DNA from: Akkermansia muciniphila
GTDB taxonomy: Bacteria > Pseudomonadota > Gammaproteobacteria > Burkholderiales > Burkholderiaceae_C
Length of the DNA stretch: 7,519 nucleotides
Direction: 5' to 3'
Assembly (NCBI GenBank): GCA_943327015.2
Contig: CALPVM020000109.1
Location: 1 to 7,519 of the forward strand
Shown here: one piece after another, positions 5,205 through 7,519 of the stretch
How the letters are laid out: every line of letters starts with the position of its first letter
Position numbering within the stretch: the stretch's first letter is position 1
The notes under the pieces: model-generated
Seen by the model: the letters and a program-made list of their open reading frames with translations, nothing else
What the model was told of the DNA's origin: nothing
Database searches by the model: none
Program-made: the position numbers and the translations under genes

Positions 5205-7519
5205 ATGTCTGAACACTACATACCCCCAATGATGCTGTCTGGTTTAGAGCCGGTTCGCATTGATTCATCCACGCTCTTTGTTAATATTGGCGAACGCACA
5301 AACGTCACAGGCTCTAAGGCCTTTGCACGCATGATTTTAAATGGCGAGTACGAGCAGGCGCTCAGTGTGGCACGCCAGCAAGTAGAAAATGGTGCGCAGA
5401 TCATTGACATCAATATGGACGAAGCCATGTTGGATAGTCAGGCGGCCATGGTGCGCTTTTTAAACCTAATTGCCAGTGAGCCAGATATATCTCGGGTGCC
5501 GATCATGATCGATTCGAGTAAATGGAGCGTGATTGAGGCCGGCTTGCGTTGCGTACAGGGTAAGGCGGTGGTGAATTCCATCTCGATGAAAGAAGGCCTT
5601 GAACAGTTTAAGCACCAAGCTAAGCTGCTGCGTCGCTATGGTGCTGCCGCAGTGGTGATGGCCTTTGACGAAAAAGGGCAAGCTGATACTTACCAGCGCA
5701 AGGTTGAAATTTGCGAGCGCGCTTATCGGGTATTGGTTGATGAGGTCGATTTTCCACCTGAAGACATTATTTTTGATCCCAACATTTTTGCTATTGCGAC
5801 AGGCATTGAAGAACACAACAACTACGCAGTAGACTTTATTGAGGCCACGCGTTGGATCAAGAGCAACTTACCCGGCGCCAAAGTATCGGGCGGGGTAAGT
5901 AATGTGAGCTTTAGCTTCCGGGGCAACGACCCGGTGCGAGAGGCGATTCATACGGTGTTTTTGTACCATGCCATTAAGGCTGGTATGGATATGGGCATTG
6001 TCAATGCCGGCATGGTGGGTGTGTACGACGACCTAGAGCCCGAGTTGCGTACACGTGTAGAAGATGTGGTGCTTAACCGCCGTCCAGATGCGGGCGAGCG
6101 GTTGGTAGAAATTGCAGAAAACGCTAAAGGCGCCGCCAAGGATGAAAGCAAGAAGCTGGAGTGGCGCGGCACGCCAGAACAACCCGCCACAGTGGGAGCA
6201 CGCTTAAGCCATGCGCTGGTTCACGGTATAACCGACTTCATCAGTATTGATACAGAAGAAGCCTACCAGCAAATTCTGGGCAAAGGCGGCCGCCCCTTGC
6301 ATGTGATTGAAGGCCCGCTGATGGACGGAATGAACATCGTAGGCGACTTGTTTGGTCAGGGCAAAATGTTTTTGCCACAGGTGGTCAAAAGCGCACGGGT
6401 CATGAAGCAGGCAGTGGCGCATTTGATTCCTTACATTGAAGAAGAAAAACGCCTGCAAACAGAGGCCGGCCAAGACACCAAAGCCAAGGGCAAAATTGTG
6501 ATTGCTACCGTTAAGGGCGATGTGCACGATATTGGCAAAAATATTGTCACCGTGGTTTTGCAATGCAATAACTTTGATGTGGTGAATATGGGTGTTATGG
6601 TGCCGTGCCATGAGATTTTGGCGCGCGCCAAACTAGAAGGTGCCGACATTATTGGACTGTCGGGATTAATTACGCCTAGTTTGGAAGAAATGCAATATGT
6701 GGCTGGCGAGATGCAGAAGGATGACTACTTTCGTACCAAAAAAATACCGCTGTTGATTGGTGGGGCGACTACATCGCGGGTGCATACAGCGGTCAAAATT
6801 GCACCGCATTACGAAGGGCCGGTCGTGTATGTGCCCGATGCATCGCGCAGTGTGAGCGTGGCGCAAAGTTTGTTAGGCGAGCAGGCTGAAAACTATATTG
6901 CGGATATGAATGCTGATTACGACCGTGTGCGTGAGCAGCATGCCAATAAAAAACAGGTTCCGATGTGGCCGTTGGCAAAAGCACGTTCCAATAAAACCCC
7001 GATCGACTGGAATAGTTACCAGCCACACGAGCCCAAATATATTGGTCGGCGTGTGTTTAAAAACTTTGATCTGGCCGAGTTAGCCAAATACATTGATTGG
7101 GGGCCGTTTTTTCAGACTTGGGACTTGGCCGGACCGTTTCCTGCAATTTTAGAAGACGAAGTGGTGGGTGCTGAAGCAAAACGGGTATATGCCGACGGCC
7201 AGCAAATGCTGAAGCGTCTGATCGATGGCCGATGGCTGACCGCTAATGCGGTAGTGGCTTTGTACCCCGCCAATAGCGTGAATGACGACGACATAGAGTT
7301 GTATACCGATGAATCGCGCGACCACGTGGCAATGACTTGGCATGGTTTGCGCCAACAAACCGAAAAACATGAAATTGATGGCGTGCTGCGTCCTAGTCGC
7401 TGCCTGGCTGATTTTGTGGCGCCCAAAGGTGTGGCTGCAGATTACGTGGGTATGTTTGCTGTAACCACCGGAATAGGCGCAGATAAAAAAGAGCAGCAGT
7501 TTTTAGCTGCACATGATGA
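5205..7519 (+). CDS. metH: Methionine synthase, folate/cobalamin/reactivation subunit (split MetH, C-terminal part), truncated at the window edge
   Basis: This part moves a methyl group from 5-methyl-tetrahydrofolate to cob(I)alamin and hands it to the homocysteine subunit. 771 codons are open to the edge; by comparison with E. coli MetH roughly 130-150 residues are missing. Domains in order: pterin-binding (about 25-265, with NIGERTNVTGSK at 27-38, DINMD at 68-72, DSSKW at 103-107, FDPNIF at 190-195); cobalamin cap helices (about 340-413); B12-binding Rossmann domain with D439-x-H441-x-x-G444 providing the axial histidine, S486-x-L488 and GGATTS (519-524); and the AdoMet reactivation domain, with Asp631 in IDWGPFF, YPANS and RPSRCLADFVAP. 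The RPAPGYPA motif should lie beyond the window. The ATG at 5205 follows AGGTGAGG, sequestered by the riboswitch hairpin. All visible catalytic and binding motifs are intact. Confidence 0.96.
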   Translation, partial: MSEHYIPPMMLSGLEPVRIDSSTLFVNIGERTNVTGSKAFARMILNGEYEQALSVARQQVENGAQIIDINMDEAMLDSQAAMVRFLNLIASEPDISRVPIMIDSSKWSVIEAGLRCVQGKAVVNSISMKEGLEQFKHQAKLLRRYGAAAVVMAFDEKGQADTYQRKVEICERAYRVLVDEVDFPPEDIIFDPNIFAIATGIEEHNNYAVDFIEATRWIKSNLPGAKVSGGVSNVSFSFRGNDPVREAIHTVFLYHAIKAGMDMGIVNAGMVGVYDDLEPELRTRVEDVVLNRRPDAGERLVEIAENAKGAAKDESKKLEWRGTPEQPATVGARLSHALVHGITDFISIDTEEAYQQILGKGGRPLHVIEGPLMDGMNIVGDLFGQGKMFLPQVVKSARVMKQAVAHLIPYIEEEKRLQTEAGQDTKAKGKIVIATVKGDVHDIGKNIVTVVLQCNNFDVVNMGVMVPCHEILARAKLEGADIIGLSGLITPSLEEMQYVAGEMQKDDYFRTKKIPLLIGGATTSRVHTAVKIAPHYEGPVVYVPDASRSVSVAQSLLGEQAENYIADMNADYDRVREQHANKKQVPMWPLAKARSNKTPIDWNSYQPHEPKYIGRRVFKNFDLAELAKYIDWGPFFQTWDLAGPFPAILEDEVVGAEAKRVYADGQQMLKRLIDGRWLTANAVVALYPANSVNDDDIELYTDESRDHVAMTWHGLRQQTEKHEIDGVLRPSRCLADFVAPKGVAADYVGMFAVTTGIGADKKEQQFLAAHD

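Noticed and set aside
5089..5207. Frameshift or pseudogene splitting metH in two
   Set aside because: The split falls at a domain boundary, the second gene has its own ATG and ribosome binding site, and a structured riboswitch lies between them.

Overview
The window looks like an ordinary chromosomal stretch from a Burkholderiales betaproteobacterium with moderate GC, roughly half by eye. Three things point there: a GTP-type PEP carboxykinase with a Burkholderiales-like HPNARFTVAATNNP stretch, a cobalamin-dependent methionine synthase encoded as two genes, and an S-adenosylhomocysteine (SAH) riboswitch between the two halves. The genus cannot be fixed from sequence alone. No mobile element, CRISPR array, tRNA or rRNA was seen.

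Layout: (1) 1-1250, minus: pckG, PEP carboxykinase (GTP), whose 3' end lies outside the window. (2) 1251-1485: its 235-bp leader, carrying two clear inverted repeats, one a long hairpin just upstream of the ribosome binding site. (3) 1486-1626, minus: a 46-residue single-pass membrane protein. (4) 1627-1812: a divergent intergenic region. (5) 1813-2100, plus: an unrecognised 95-residue protein whose end overlaps the end of recQ by 8 bp. (6) 2093-3970, minus: full-length RecQ helicase with a TTG start. (7) 3971-4044: a 74-bp divergent region with a good sigma70-type promoter whose expected start point falls on the next gene's ATG. (8) 4045-5091, plus: the homocysteine-binding part of MetH. (9) 5092-5204: SAH riboswitch plus a hairpin that sequesters the Shine-Dalgarno sequence. 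(10) 5205-7519, plus: the folate/cobalamin/AdoMet-activation part of MetH, running off the right edge.

The two MetH polypeptides should together regenerate methionine from homocysteine and methyl-tetrahydrofolate. SAH is the by-product of SAM-dependent methylation and the source of homocysteine. A rise in SAH should stabilise the aptamer, break the anti-Shine-Dalgarno stem and raise translation of the second MetH part. PckG (gluconeogenesis) and RecQ (DNA repair) appear functionally unrelated neighbours.

The most notable content is regulatory: the SAH riboswitch (a known class, here with a legible ON-switch layout), a probably leaderless metH mRNA, and an undescribed-looking hairpin in the pckG leader. 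I found no convincing new multi-gene system.
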